From Boesenbergia rotunda (Eukaryota > Streptophyta > Magnoliopsida > Zingiberales > Zingiberaceae): a DNA stretch of 64,000 bases. The notes beneath the pieces were generated by a model, which made no database searches, was not told the DNA's origin, and was given only the letters and a program-made list of their open reading frames with translations. Made by a program: the position numbers and the translations under genes. Positions 33,966-47,200 of this stretch are shown piece after piece (positions within the stretch are counted from its first letter, which is position 1; each line of letters begins with the position of its first letter). The DNA is taken from positions 510,269 to 574,268 of the forward strand of contig JAGFNQ010001195.1 of assembly GCA_024364735.1 (NCBI GenBank), written 5' to 3'.

Positions 33966-34530
33966 TCCCTGGATTGGTCTGGTGACCGATCAGGGAAGTT
34001 GGCACGTTGCTCCTTCGTGGATCGGTCTGGTGACCGATCCAACGATGACTGATCGGTCTGGTGACCGATCAGGGAGAGCACAGTGAGGTTGGGAACCTAC
34101 TGTGCGACTCCTGATCGGCCTGGTGACCGATCAGGGAGCAGGCAGTTGCCTCACTGCTTGGCTTCTGATCGGTCCGGTGACCGATCAGGGAGCAGGAAGT
34201 TCACTCACTGCCTTGCTCTTGATCGGTCTAGTGACCGATCAGGGAGCACACAGTGAGTTGAGTTCCCTCGCTGATCAGCTCCTGAACGGTCCGGTGACCG
34301 ATCCACGACCAAGGATCTGATATCCGCGATTACTGTTCACTCAGGAGTGGACCGATCAGGCTTGAGCTTGATCGGTCAATGGCTATCCTGATCGGTCTAG
34401 TGACCGATCAGGATTCACTCTGATCAGTCTTGTGATCGATCAGGCTTGTGTCGCCGCAAAAGCTAGGAGTCCCAGTAAAGCGGTGGATCGGTCTGGTGAC
34501 CAACCTATGAGCCCTAGATCGGTCCGGTGA
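33966..34530. repeat. GATCGGTC...GACCGATC palindrome array in K LTR
   Basis: About eleven copies with 8-bp arms around a TGGT, CGGT or TAGT core, spaced irregularly 20-80 bp apart by unrelated sequence, often followed by AGG. Confidence 0.9.
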
Positions 34531-35552
34531 CCGATCACTTTAATTCAAAATGCACTGTCAGACGCTCTGATCGCGTCTGACCATATCTGATTCTCTGTGT
34601 TTGATCTCTGATACTTGATTTTCTGGTTGATATGCTGTGCTAATGCTCTGATTAAGCTGCAGGTGACAGGGAAGGATTCAAACACTCAAGGAGAGTTAAT
34701 GGAGGCCTTTCCTTGGAGCAGGTTTGCCCCTTTTCCATCTCAGGTTACAACGGACGCTGACGCTGGCTGGAGCTGCTAACTGGGGCTGGTCTGAGGGAGG
34801 CTCAGGGAGTCCAGAGGAGCTCAGTAGTAGCTAGTGGTTGCAGGAGAGCAGCTGGAGGCTACAGTGAGATGGTGACCTGGCGCTAGTGGAGAAGAGATAA
34901 GCAGCGTGGTGGAGAAGTGAAAAAGAGAGAACTTCTGCTGGCTTGTGTTTGCTGCGACTTCTTGCTGTGTGCTTGTGCTCTCTGCTGTTCCATCCTCTAT
35001 TGAGCAAGCTATTGTGATCTTTGAAGCAACCATCCCTTACTTGAGCACTTGGAGGAAGAAACAAGAGGCTTGGTGAGTCCATTAGTGAGAAGACACGAAG
35101 AAGTGAGTTCTTACATGAGATCATCGCTGGGTGGAGCTCTAGTGAAGCGCTGCTTGTGTTCTTGCCTGTGCTAAGTGCTAAGTAAGATCTTTCTTGTGTT
35201 TCATTGTGCTTAAAACTATATCTCTGTTGAAACGCTATGGAGAGGTTACTCCACCGAGAAGGAGGTTGCATTTTATCCGATTTATCCGGGGCTTGATCTG
35301 CCAACGATCAAGGGATCACCCACCTTAAGGGCATGCCAAGGAGTAGGGGCAAGTTATCCCTCGAACCTTGTAAACCCTCTTGTTAGCGTCTTGCATTTGT
35401 TCTTAGCTCTGACTTTTAGTTTTCTGCATACTCTATTTTTATTACTTCCGCTGTGCTACTAAACATTTGAGTGCAGAAATTTGAAAAGCGCTAAGTTTGA
35501 TGTCTGGCTATATTCACCCCCCCCCCCCTCTCTAGCCATCCAAGGTCCAACA

Positions 35553-35997
35553 CTATAGAACCATTGCATGTCTAACTAGGATGCTTAAGAAATCTAAAGC
35601 CAAAGTTAAATATTCAAAATTAGAAGTAGAAAAATTGAAAACCTCTAAGGTTGAGGATATTAATGACTTCCATAATGAATCCCTTGAGAATGAGAATAAG
35701 ATCTTGAAGGGTGAAATTGAAAATTTCAAGAAGATTCTTGAGAAATTCTCAACAAGCTCTAAAACCCTAGACATGATCTTAAACTCTCAAAGGGTGGTTT
35801 ACAACAAGGTCGGTATAGGTTACCGACCTAAAGAACCAACCTTTGTGTCATTAATGTCTAGAACACATTTTAGATCATCAAATGTTCCTAGGGTTAAAAA
35901 GAAAATGACTAAGGCATGGGTGCCAAAGTCTTTGATTGAAGATTCATTAGGTCCCAAAATTTGGGTACCTAAAACTTCCATATTTCAAATTATATAG
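35553..35997 (+). pseudogene. Sirevirus gag C-terminal fragment
   Basis: Open from near 35555 to the stop at 35995-35997. It contains a coiled-coil-like stretch (ENENKILKGEIENFKKILEKF) followed by SKTLDMIL and YNKVGIGYRP, then a basic tail with two KAWVPK/KIWVPK motifs. The same order is seen at the end of gag in element A. It starts directly after the LTR with no primer site or gag N-terminus, so a deletion has fused LTR to mid-gag. Confidence 0.8.
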
Positions 35998-38094
35998 CTT
36001 AGGTTGAGGGAGAGCATCTATCAACATGGGTAGTTGATATTTGGTGCTTCAAACATATAGTCATTCCTAGTTAGGAATGTGCTCACCATTTTTTCAAATT
36101 AGTGAATGGCCATGTACTACTCGTGAGAAAGGTTTTTCTTTGACAATTTAGTTGATTAGATTTAAATCAATGGGAAACTTGAATTTCACTTGAGTAGTAA
36201 GGAAATTTTCATGCAATGAATGATAGTATATTCATGCCTCAAAATAAATCTACAAGTTTTTGAAAAAAAAATATATATATATATATATTGCATGAATAGT
36301 TTACGTTGGCACATAAATTGTTTTTACCATGGATTGCTTAAGATGATTAGTTTTATTATTGAATTTTATAGTTCAAGCTTAAGAGGATTGTGTTTAGTGA
36401 ACATATGTCATGATTTTCTTGTATGTGTTATACCACATGAATGCTTGCTAAGGAACAAGTATGAACTTGAGTAGTTGAAGCAAACATGTTATAGACATAC
36501 ATTAAACTGATCAAAACATAGAAATTTGATCATATGTTGATACTCACTTGATACAAGTATGTTTTGGAATTTACTCATATATTGATGCTAATTTGATTCA
36601 AGCAAGCCAAAATTTTCTTGTATGCCATGATCTTATTGTTTGGGTGTTATTAACATTAATCTATGACATGCCAAGATTGTTTAAGAACAAGATCAACACA
36701 TAATTTGAACTGATCACTCATAAGGTGGTGATAGATAAGAACATGAGCTTAAGGTCTAGGGATAATGCTTTCTTTATATCAAACTCAAATTCCACGACTT
36801 GTTTATTTTCCCACTGATCATGCTTGTATACAAACCTGTTTTTGGTATTATCTTAAATCCATAGAAATTCTTGATCTTTGGTGTGGAATGAAAATCTGTT
36901 TGGATCCATAGAAATTCTTGATCTTAAACCCATAGAAATCCTTGATCTTTAGTTTGAAGGACACAAATCATGTTGTTTGTTGTGGTTAAGGGAAATGAAT
37001 TGTGTTTAATGGAATTCTGTCTTAGATTAAACCTAATTGAATTAGGGTTTAGAAGTGTTTCAGAGTTTCTGAACTTTCAGAGTTTCTGAACTGTCGTCTG
37101 TATCAGACCTGATCGGTCCACCGACCGATCAAGACTCACCCTGATCGGTCTAGAGACCGATCAGGGATCACTCTGATCGGTCCGGTGACCGATCAGATCA
37201 ACTCTGATCAAGGAACTCCCAGATCGTTCAAAATGATCCAAAAATTTCTCAGACCAATCACTTCTCGTCGAATTGTATCAGTTTAATGATCATACTACAA
37301 ACAAACATGATACAATCCGATTACAATTGAAACATACTTGATCACCCATTGGTACAAACCTGGTACTAAGCGAGCATAAATTTGTTCAAGTGGTACAAAC
37401 CTGGTACTTAATAGTGATTTGATACAAACCTATATTGGAATGTTCAAATTCATAAGAAAGGGTTTGTTGAGCCATGACTCTTGTTCTTGATGTCGTGTTT
37501 CAGAAATGTTTCTGAAATGTCGAATATTAATAGAGTCTACACCCCTGTTGTGGAATGCAAATTGTTAATGCAGTCTTATCAGGAATATATCAAGTTTAAG
37601 AATTTTTCTGAAATCTGATCGCTCCCTAGACTAATAAGAAATATTTCTGTATCAAGTAATCAATTAACCTGATTGGTCACGGAGACCACTCAGGATTATG
37701 TGTCAGATACAGATGCATTCCCTACTTGTCACATGAAACATATACATGTTTGACCATGATATAATTCTGTATATGGTTTCATGTGCAATTCACACTTATT
37801 GATGTATGATGCATATACGTTGTTGCGATGATACATTTATGGTATATGCCTCTCATATGCAATTCAAAAATTATCCTTTGATTATTTTGGATTTTGGGGG
37901 GAGACCTTTGATTGAGGGGGAGTTTAATATTTAAACTAAATAACCATACCCTTTTCGATGTTTGACAAAGGGGGAGAGAATGGCTGATTACGTTTATGGT
38001 TATTATAGGGGGAGGATCATGATTCCCTTATGAGAATTGAATTGATTGATACCTAAACTTAAATCGGATTGTCAAACAACAAAAAGGGGGAGAT
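35998..38094 (+). other. Remnant internal region between two K LTRs
   Basis: No pol or ORF3. It includes (AT)n near 36269-36287, three GATCGGTC palindromes at 37108-37198, scattered 'tggtacaaacctggtac' repeats near 37350-37440, purine runs at 37890-37990 and the polypurine tract AAAAAGGGGGAGAT at 38081-38094. Most coding DNA has been lost. Confidence 0.7.
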
Positions 38095-38214
38095 TATTGA
38101 TGCAGTCTGGCCCGATTGTTGTTTTAGGTTTGACAACGATTTAAGTTTGGTTGAGCGAACTTGGGCTAAGACATGGTCGGGGACTGGGCATGAAAGCCGG
38201 TGAGTGAAGCCAGG

Positions 38215-38760
38215 TCCTAGCTTGGGAAGCTAGGTGATAAAGGTCCTAACTTGGAGGGTTAGGTGTGAAAAAGTCCTAGCTTGGAGAGCTAGGTGTGAAA
38301 AGTCCTAACTTGGAGGGTTAGGTGTGAAAAAGTCCTAGCTTGGAGGGCTAGGTGTGAAAAGTCCTAGCTTGAAGGGCTAGGTGTGAAAATTCCTAACTTG
38401 GAGAGTTAGGTGTGAAAAAGTCCTAGCTTGGAGGGCTAGGTATGAAAAGTCCTAGCTTGGAGGGCTAGGTGTAAAAATTCCTAACTTAGAGGGCTAGGTT
38501 GATGAAAGCCTGACTTGGAGGGCCAGGTCCTAGCTTGGAGGGCTAGGTTGATTAAAGCTGGCTTAGAGGGTCAGGTCCTAGCTTGGAGGGCTACGTTGAT
38601 GAAACCCTGGCTTGGAGGGCCAGGTCCTAGCTTTGAGGGCTAGGTTGATGAAACCCTGGCTTGGAGGACCAGGTCCTAGCTTGAAGGGCTAGGTTGAAAT
38701 CCTGGTGAGTGAAGTCAGGTCCTAGCTTGGAGGGCTAGGTTGAAGTCCCAGTGAGTGAAA
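38215..38760 (+). repeat. Covarying hairpin array in rightmost K LTR
   Basis: About 20 units. Stems CCTAGC/GCTAGG, CCTAAC/GTTAGG and CCTGGC/GCCAGG surround TTGGAGG. Some units show wobble or single mismatches, such as CTGGC/GTCAG. Confidence 0.9.
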
Positions 38761-38849
38761 CTGGGCAAGGAGTCTTGGTCCGAGGGACTGAGCATGAGTT
38801 AGGGAAGGATGGGAGCCAGTTCTCTTGACTTAGAGTGGGTTTGGCCTTG

Positions 38850-39425
38850 CCTGGATCGGTCTAGTGACCGATCAAGGAAGTTGGCACGGAGTTCCCTCGT
38901 GGATCGGTCTGGTGACCGATCCAGCGATGTCTGATCGGTCTGGTGACTGATCAGGGAGCATACCGTGACTTTGGCAAACCTACTGTTCAGCTCCTGATCG
39001 GTCTGGTGACCGATCATGGAGCATACAGTGAGTTTGGAAAACTTTCTGTGCGGCTCCTGATCGGTCTGGTGACCGATCAGGGATACTATTCAAATCGTTC
39101 TGGTGAACGATCAAATGTCGCGAGTTCCTCACTATGACCGATCAGGATGCATCCTGATCGATCTGAGCATGTCCTGATAGGTCTGGTGACCGATCAGTAG
39201 GCTTGACCTGCGAATCTGGAGGAATTCTCAGTAAAGGGGTGGATCGGTCCGGTGACCGATCCACAGACTCGTGATCGGTCTGGTGATCGATCACAGATGA
39301 GTCCCGATTTTTGACTTCTCACCATGGACCGATCAGGCTGGAGCCTGATCAGTCAGGACTAAACCTAATCAGTCTGGTGACCGATCAGGGTCCTCTCTGA
39401 TCGGTCCGGCGACCGATCAGTAGCT
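38850..39425. repeat. GATCGGTC...GACCGATC palindrome array in rightmost K LTR
   Basis: Eleven or twelve copies with mostly a TGGT core, as in the middle LTR. Single-base decay is seen in several arms, for example GACTGATC at 38945. Confidence 0.9.
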
Positions 39426-40441
39426 GTAACTTTAATTTGAAATCGCTGTCAGATGCGATCATAACTTCTATTTTCTTTGCCGATTCTCTGATACATTGCT
39501 GATCTTTGAGTGTGCAGGTGACAGGGATGGATTCAAACACTCAAAGAGGGTCAATGGGAGGCTTTCTGTTGTGCAGGTTTGGATGGTTTTCATTTGCAGG
39601 AAACAACGTCCTCTGGCGTTGGCTGCAACAGTTGAGGAGCTGATGACCTGGGGCTCTACTGGAGAGGATTCAGTGAGTCCAGAGGAGGTCAGGGGTAGCT
39701 GGCCTGTTGCAAGTGAGCAGCTGGGAGCTGCTGCAGAGGAGCGTGACCTGGCGATGGAAATAGGTTAAGCTGTGAAGTGGAGAAGGGGTTGTGGAGTTCA
39801 CCACATCGAAAGCTTTGCTCCATCACTTGTGCGATCACTCTGTATCTTGAAGCATTGAAGCAACCTGTGGAGACATTGTGCATACTTGAGCGCTTGGAAG
39901 AAGAAACAAGGAGCTTGGCGAGTCCATCAGCGAGAAGACACGAAGAAGGGAGTTCTTGCGTGAGATCTGCGCTGAGTGGAGCTCGGTGAGGAGTTCGCTT
40001 GTGTTCTTGCTATCCTAAGTGCTCTGTAAGATTCCTTCTTGTGTTTCATTGTGCTTAATACTTACATCCTGTTGAAACGCTGTGGAGAGGTTACTCCACC
40101 GAGAAGGAGATTGCATTTTATTCAGATTTTTCGGGGCTTGATCTGCCGACGATCAAGGGATCGCCCACCTCACGGGCACGCCAAGGAGTAGGGGCAAGTT
40201 ATCCCCGAACCTTGTAAATCCTCCTTGTTAGCATTTTGTGCTTGTGCTTAGTTTAGGGTTAATTTCTGCATCTCTGTTTTGTATTATTTCCGCTGTGCTA
40301 CTAACCGTTCAAGTGCAGAAATCTCCAATAAGTGAAAGACATTTTTGTGTCTGGCTATATTCCCCCCCCCCTCTCTAGCCATCTAAGTTCCAACAACATA
40401 GGGCTCCTCGAGCATGCATCCTAAATTATACAAGTCATTTC

Positions 40442-42541
40442 TGTTAGAGATATGAGAGAAGTGTCCTAAGGCAATCGCCTTATGACAGTAATCATTTATT
40501 TTAATAAATGAATATTCACTATTTGAGTATACATATTTGTGTATTTGATTGAGATCTTAAACTCATTTACTGAATGTCCGCAATACAATTCACAGCATGA
40601 GAGAATTTGTGATGAATTCACAACTAGTGATTATCTCTACATGTGCAATTGTGAAGTATTGAAATTGTCCCTAGTCGATGAATTGATAAATACGAACACT
40701 TTCAATTCTGTTGAGACTAGCATTGGTTATTCTCTAATCAGCTGATTCTCACTGGCTGGTAACATTGAGATGTCCGGAGATAAACATGAATGCTAGTTAA
40801 GGGAACTAGTTCGCTAGAGTGACTGGCTGTAAAACTTCATATGGTAGTCTACATATAGATATGTCAGTGAAGATCTTACTACAGCTTAAGTGCGATGTTC
40901 CTTTGACTTGCGGTGTTCAAGTCATCTTGGTCATGGAGACTTATACTTTGACATCTTAAGCAAGCATCTCCAAGGAGGTGTGGACCCAGGATGATTGGGT
41001 ATAAGCCGAAGTGCCCGAAGATGTTTGAACAGCCTACAAAGGATTCACCACTCCTTGCGAGGAGATGTATACTCGAGGCCTATCGTCAGATTGTTACTCG
41101 AAGCCTCTGGCCAGAGCATGACATGTTCAGAGTATGAATCTCTTAAATACATGAGAGTAATTAGAACCCGTAGGACGAGAAAACGTTACTTGAGCTAGGT
41201 GTGACGTAGTCAGCCTAGTGGGGACTGGCACACATAGACCATGTCCTGAACCAAGTGGGTATAAGATGGTGAAGGGAATGGGGCACGATTCACTATAGTT
41301 GCTGAAGGGTTTCAGAATTGTTTCTGAGGTCAACCGTTGATTTTTCGATTAATTGGGGATCATGATGTACTACTAGGTGCCACTCATGATCGTTCTATAA
41401 TTGATTAATTATAGACGGCCAACATAAATCGAAAGCCTATTTAGTCACACACACTACGAGTAATCCGAGGGATTTAAAACGAGTTAAAAAATAAATTTTC
41501 CAATTAAGAGAGATTAGGTTTGGTTGAGCCAAACGATAAGTTGAATCTGAATTTTTCAGAGACGCATTGGAAGCGTAAAATAGCTAAGTCTTTTGAAGAC
41601 TTAATAGATGAATTAAATAAGTTTAATTCATTGGGCGTGGCTTGGAAGGGCCGGCCAAAGAGGGCCTCCATCCTCTTTGCTTGGCCGGCCACAACAAAGG
41701 GAGAGAAGCAAGTTTTTGGATTAATTTATAAAATAAACCAAGTGTGGTTTGTTTTATAATAAACTAAGGTTTGGTTTATTTCTTCATGGAAATTAAAATG
41801 AACCATGGATTGATTTATTTTATAAAATCAATCATGGATTGATTTACCATGATAAGGAAATTTATTCCATAAAAGAAAAGAGACTTGATTGATTTTTATC
41901 ATGAATTAAAATATGATTTTAATCATGATATAAAATCAAACTTTGCATGATGGAATAAGTTATTCCATATTTGAGAGGTTTGATGGTTGAGAGGCTATTA
42001 TATAAAGGACCCAAGGCAAGGCTTGGGAAATAATTGAAGAGATCAAGGCATAGGCTCTCTCCCTCTCTTTCTCTCCTTCTCCCCTTCTTGCCGTGCGCCA
42101 ACCATCCCCAAGAAGGAGCACCAAGCCGGCCGCTCCTGCCCTTTCCCTGCCGGCCATCCTTTTGTGGTTAGTCTTCCGACTTCTCTCTTGGTTTTTCTTG
42201 TCACGTTCTCGGAGAATCTAGTATTCTCGAGAACACGAAACTCGTGGCTTTGCGAAGTCATCCCGAAGATACTCGGCGTGGACGCGAATAGAGGTGGAGC
42301 TTCCGAGGGACGCTTACGGTTGGATCTCGTCCCTTCCTTCAAGTTACGCGAGGTAATATGTAAATTAGTTTACGTTTCTGCAAAATTTTAAATATATAAT
42401 CATGTCTACACAAGATAAAATTGCATGCTTAGATGTATGGTTAAATAATCTGAGAAATTATTTATGCTAAACCTTCCGCAGCACGTAATTAATTTTAAAA
42501 TTACGAACCCGCATCCATGTCAACATGCACCCGGTCCAACA
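40442..42541 (+). repeat. 5' LTR of F
   Basis: 2100 bp. TATA box TATATAAAGG begins at 41999. Open frames inside it are repeated in the 3' LTR and show no domain. Confidence 0.95.
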
Positions 42542-42542
42542 G

Positions 42543-42554
42543 TGGTATCAGAGC
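42543..42554 (+). other. Primer binding site of F (initiator Met tRNA)
   Basis: TGGTATCAGAGC, the exact plant copia consensus, one base after the LTR. Confidence 0.95.
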
Positions 42555-44298
42555 TAGGTTTGTGTTCGACATAATCATATAATTGTTTTTGCAGAAAACT
42601 TTATCATGATCTCAATTTTGGAAAAATTTTCAATTATGGAAACTTTCCAATTATGGTAAATTTTCGATTTAGGAATTTCAAAGTTTGAAAATCCTCATGA
42701 AATTTCGCAAACTTTTGAAATATCTCTATTTCTGAAATTTTATGATAATTGTGAAAACTTATCATTTTTGGAAACTTTCCAATTTTGGAAATTTCCATTT
42801 TTGGAAATTTTCAATTTTTGAAAATTTTCCAATTTTGGAAATACGTAAGTTTTCTTTGTACCAGAAACTTTCAATTATTCTGAAAACCTTTTATTTTCGG
42901 AAACTTTCCATTTATGGAAAGCTCGCAATTTTGGGCACTTTCCTTCAAGAAAGTCTAGACAAATTATCAGAATATTAATTAGCATTTAAATTCATAATTG
43001 GAAATTAAATTATTTACAAAATTCTTTATTTTGGATTGAGCCTCGGGGAGCCGTCCAATTTAAAGTTAGTTGTTATAATTAAATTTTCTAAATTGGATTT
43101 AAGCTGTCAAATGTTTAATTTGGATTGAGCCTCGGGGAGCCGTCCAAATTAAGTTATTGATATTAATTTTCCATAAATAAAATATGTGATCAAATCTTAG
43201 AAATTTTTGAGGTGATTTTCAAACGATAATTTCCTTATTTGATTTATGAGGTGATGCTCTTACATATTATTGTCTCCAAAATTAATTAGGAAAATTATTT
43301 CCTATAGAGTATATTTCCTTAAATAAGATTTTCATGAAAATAATATGTGGTTGAATTAAGGGAATCTGTCTCTTAATTTAATAAGATTTGATTTATAAAA
43401 TCAAAGTCTTAAACATATTAATTCGAAATTGATTATGATAATTTAGGAAATTGTTTCCCAAAAACAATTCCTTGAATAAAGTATGAAATTAAAATTAGGA
43501 AATCCGGTTCCTAATTCAATTAATGAGACTTGATAAATTAAGTCACATACATACTTTATTAAGGAAATCGTTAGAACATGACATAATTACATGTCATGAA
43601 TGTGCATAAAAGAAAAGGATGAGACCCAAAACCCCTTACAAAATATTAAGGCCAACACCTTCCATTAATATGGTTAGAACCAGAGTTTTGTTTCTCGTTT
43701 GGGTTGATGGACACATCCATGCCCGGCTTGAACCTCAACATGTTCAAACCATGAAAGTAGTTTATGATTAATATAGTTGGAGTCAGAGGTCAATCCTTAG
43801 TTTTGGTTGTTGGACACATCCAAGCCTGACTAAACGGTTGAATGAGCTCCAACCATGTTAAAACTATTTCTTGATTAATGGGTCAGCCTTAAGCTTGGAG
43901 CATCGATTTGTTGTGCCACAGCCAAGGTCGATGTAAAGAGAGGTGCAGTTGGGTGCTATGTATATTGTTGCATACTTGTTAATGAGTTAACAACCCAATG
44001 GTTTATGCAAACATTCAATTAGTTGATAGCATAATGTGATAGTTACATATGTATAATATGTAATCGGTATAATTACCTACCTTCATAGTTAAGAATAACT
44101 TGATGGACTCTAGCCATGATTGTTCTTATCTATGGTTGGATATCAACCTATTTGGAGATGTTCCTACGATCTCCCGAATTGATAAAAAGGGTTATTAAAT
44201 TCAAAAAATAAATAGGATTTAATTAATGTATATTGATGCATTCTTTATCATTCTTATCACATAAGCTCAATTTGTATTTCTAGGATAATCACCTGATT
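42555..44298 (+). other. Structured leader of F
   Basis: 1.7 kb without an ORF. At 42600-42960 many GGAAA and TTTCC blocks alternate, giving overlapping inverted repeats. The block TTGGATTGAGCCTCGGGG followed by AGCCGTCCAA occurs twice (43031-43058, 43120-43147), each able to close on TTGGA/TCCAA. A further pair of related 30-bp blocks lies near 43700 and 43805. These are candidates for packaging or translation signals. Confidence 0.6.
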
Positions 44299-47200
44299 AT
44301 GTCTTCTCCGAATTTGCGTTCTATTTTGGATATCAATAAGCTGACTGGGCCAAACTTCATGGACTGGCTTCGAAACCTGAGGATAGTCCTCAAGGCAGAA
44401 AAGCTTGCTTATGTCCTTGAAGAACAACTTCCCAACCATCCTCCTGAAGATGCAACTCCAGACCAGTTAAGGTCTATCAGAAACATGTGGTCGATTCTGA
44501 ACTTGCGAGTTGCATCATGCTGGCCGCTATGGTACCTGAGCTACAAAAGCAGCATGAGCATATGGATGCTCATACCATCGCCTTCCATCTTCATGAGCTG
44601 TTTGACGAGCAGGCGAGATCCGAAAGGTTTGAGGTCTCCAAACTCCTCTTCACCTCTAAGATACAGGAAGGCACTTCTATCTCACAGTTTGTGTTGAAGA
44701 TGTTGGGGTACATTGAGCGACTAGGCACACTCGGATTTGCAATGGATCACGAACTAAGTATTGACTTAATTCTGCATTGTTTGCCCAAGAGTTACTCACA
44801 ATTTGTGATGAACTATCGGATGAACAAATTGGAGACTACCATTCCTATGTTGCTTAACCTGCTGAAGATTATAGAGCCTTCTGTAAAGCAGGATCAAAAG
44901 ATGGTACTATTAGTTGGCTCCTCAAAGAAAGGCTCTAAGAGGAAGCCCAAAGAACAACATAAGGGAAGGAAGAAAAAGGCCAAAAAGATTGAAAAGGCAC
45001 CAAAAGGCACTTGCCATCACTGCGGCAAAGAGGGCCACTGGCGAAGAAACTACAAGGTTTATCTTGAGTCCTTGAAGAAGAAGGCATCCGATGCCCCATC
45101 CTCTTCAGGTATCTTCGTTATTGAATGTCACTCTATTTCCTCGTACACCTGGGTACTTGATACTGGGTGTAGCTCACATATATGTAATGATATACAGGGG
45201 CTTAGGAATAGAAGAAGATTCGTCAAGGGAGAAGCGAATTTGCGAGTTGGAAATGGAGCAAAGATTGCTGTTGTTGCCATCGGAACATATTTGCTAAAGC
45301 TCCCTACTGGACTTGTCTTAGAATTGGATAATTGTTATTTTGTTCCTTCATTAATAAAGAACATTGTATCTATTTCATGCTTGAATGAAAAGGGTTATCA
45401 TTTAAATTTTAGTAACAATTGCTGTTACATAACTTTAAATGGTGTTCTTTATGGGACCGAAACTCTATGCAATGGTATCTACACGTTAGATTTATCCGGT
45501 GACGTTTTCAATATCGAAGTTAGCAACAAACGTGCTCGAATAGATAATCAAATAGACTCCTATAAGTGGCATTGTCGTCTTGGCCATGTAAGTAAGAAAC
45601 GCATGACCAAATTACATCGATGTGGAAATTCTGGAATCATTTGAACCCGGTTCATTTGATACATGCGAATCATGCTTAAAAGGCAAGATGACCAAATTAC
45701 CCTTTTCCGAAAAAGGTAAACCAGTGGGAGAATTGCTTGGTCTAATACATACTGATGTATGTGGACCAATGTCAACTCTTGCATAAGGAGGTTATAGCTA
45801 CTTCATTACCTTTATCGATGATCACTCACGATTTGGGTATGTGTTCTTAATGAAACACAAATCTGAAGCTTTTGAGAAATTCAAAAGGTTCAGAAGTGAA
45901 GTAGAGAAACAGCTTGGCAAAAGTATTAATATACTTCGATCCGATTGGGGTGGTGAATACTTAAGTCAAGAGTTTCAAGATTATCTTAGAGACAATGGGA
46001 TATTGTCTCAATGGACTCCGCCATATACACCACAGCATAATGGTGTATCTGAGAGGCGTAACCGAACCTTGATGGACATGGTTAGATCTATGATGAATCA
46101 TGCAACTCTTCCAAAATCTTTTTGGGGCTATGCGCTTAAGACAGCTGTTTACTTACTAAACAAAGTCCCGACCAAGGTAGTCTCTACTACTCCATATGAG
46201 ACGTGGAATATTAAGAAACCTCATTTATCTCACCTAAATATATGGGGTTGTCCTGCTTATGTAAAGCGGACTGTATCAGACAAATTGGATGCTAAGTCTG
46301 ATAAATGTCTATTTATTGGATACCCTAAGGAAACGAAAGGTTACAATTCTATCATCCCTTGGAACAAAAGGTTTTTGTTTCAAGGCATGCTGTATTTCTA
46401 GAAAAAGAATTTCTTTTACAAGAAAACTGTGGGAGTAGCATTGAACTTGAAGAAGTTCAAGAAACTCCAATAGATATTACAGAGACACCTAGTCTAGACC
46501 CACAACCAATAACTCATAATGATGAGCTATCAGTTGAACCTAAAACAACACCACTTCTTTGTAAGTCTGATAGGACATGCAATATTCCAGAGAGATATGG
46601 ATTTCTCATAAGTGAATCGAAGGACGTATTACTCATTAATGATGATGAACCTATCAGTTATGAAGATGTTCTGAAAAATTTAGAAAGGGATAAATGGCTT
46701 GAAGCCATGAAGTCGGAAATGGATTCCATGTACAAAAATCAAGTATCGGACTTGGTTAACCCACCTGAAGGGATTAAGCCCATAGGGTGCAAGTGGGTTT
46801 TCAAGAAGAAAACCGACATGGAAGGTAATGTTATTACCTTTAAGGCTAGATTAGTGGCAAAAGGATATCGTCAGAAATAAGGAATTGATTATGACGAAAC
46901 CTATTCGCCCATAGCTATGCGTAAATCCATTCGGATGCTCCTGGCCATAGCAGCTCATTATGATTATGAGATATGACAAATGGATGTGAAAATAGCTTTC
47001 CTTAATGGAATCCTTCTTGAGGATGTATACATGATACAACCTGAAGGTTTCACATCGGTTAATAAAACCAAAGTATGCAAGCTTCGACGATCCATATATG
47101 GACTAAAGCAAGCATCCAGGAGCTGGAACATCCATTTTGATGAGACAATCAAAGAGTTTGATTTCTCACAAAATCTTGATGAACCTTGTGTGTACAAGAA

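Larger units (their letters stand above)
33440..35552 (+). repeat. Middle LTR of K
   Basis: 2113 bp from TGTTGATGCA to GGTCCAACA. Modules in order: hairpin array (33545-33965), GATCGGTC palindromes (33966-34530), then a non-coding stretch with TTCCGCTGTGC near 35446, and the C tract at about 35510-35530. No primer site follows it, so it behaves as a 3' LTR. It is clearly diverged from 38095-40395. Confidence 0.85.
1..40395 (+). mobile_element. Sirevirus-type Ty1/copia element K (composite, nested host)
   Basis: Outermost element of the left block, with its 5' end outside the window. On the + strand it shows a pol fragment, a spacer, a third ORF, a polypurine tract (33425-33439), an LTR (33440-35552), a second shortened internal region and another LTR (38095-40395). 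The order is inferred from two continuities. ORF3 resumes in frame after element A is removed at its GCTGA duplication, and the region 32923-33439 closely resembles 37880-38094, both ending in the same polypurine tract before an LTR. Assignment to the Sirevirus lineage rests on pol similarity recalled from the family, the iMet-type primer sites of its relatives in the window, and LTR ends with a long C tract. The LTR-internal-LTR-internal-LTR order suggests unequal recombination plus deletion. Confidence 0.65.
38095..40395 (+). repeat. Rightmost LTR of K
   Basis: 2301 bp, from TATTGATGCA (mutated TG) to GTTCCAACA. It has the hairpin array at 38215-38760, the palindrome array at 38850-39425, TTCCGCTGTGC near 40287 and the C tract near 40360-40372. 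ACATA at 40396-40400 would be the right target duplication, but its partner is outside the window. Confidence 0.85.

Noticed and set aside
34831..35304. Minus-strand open frame of 157 codons in the K LTR
   Set aside because: Inside an LTR, with no ortholog-like motif, and broken in the other LTR copy.
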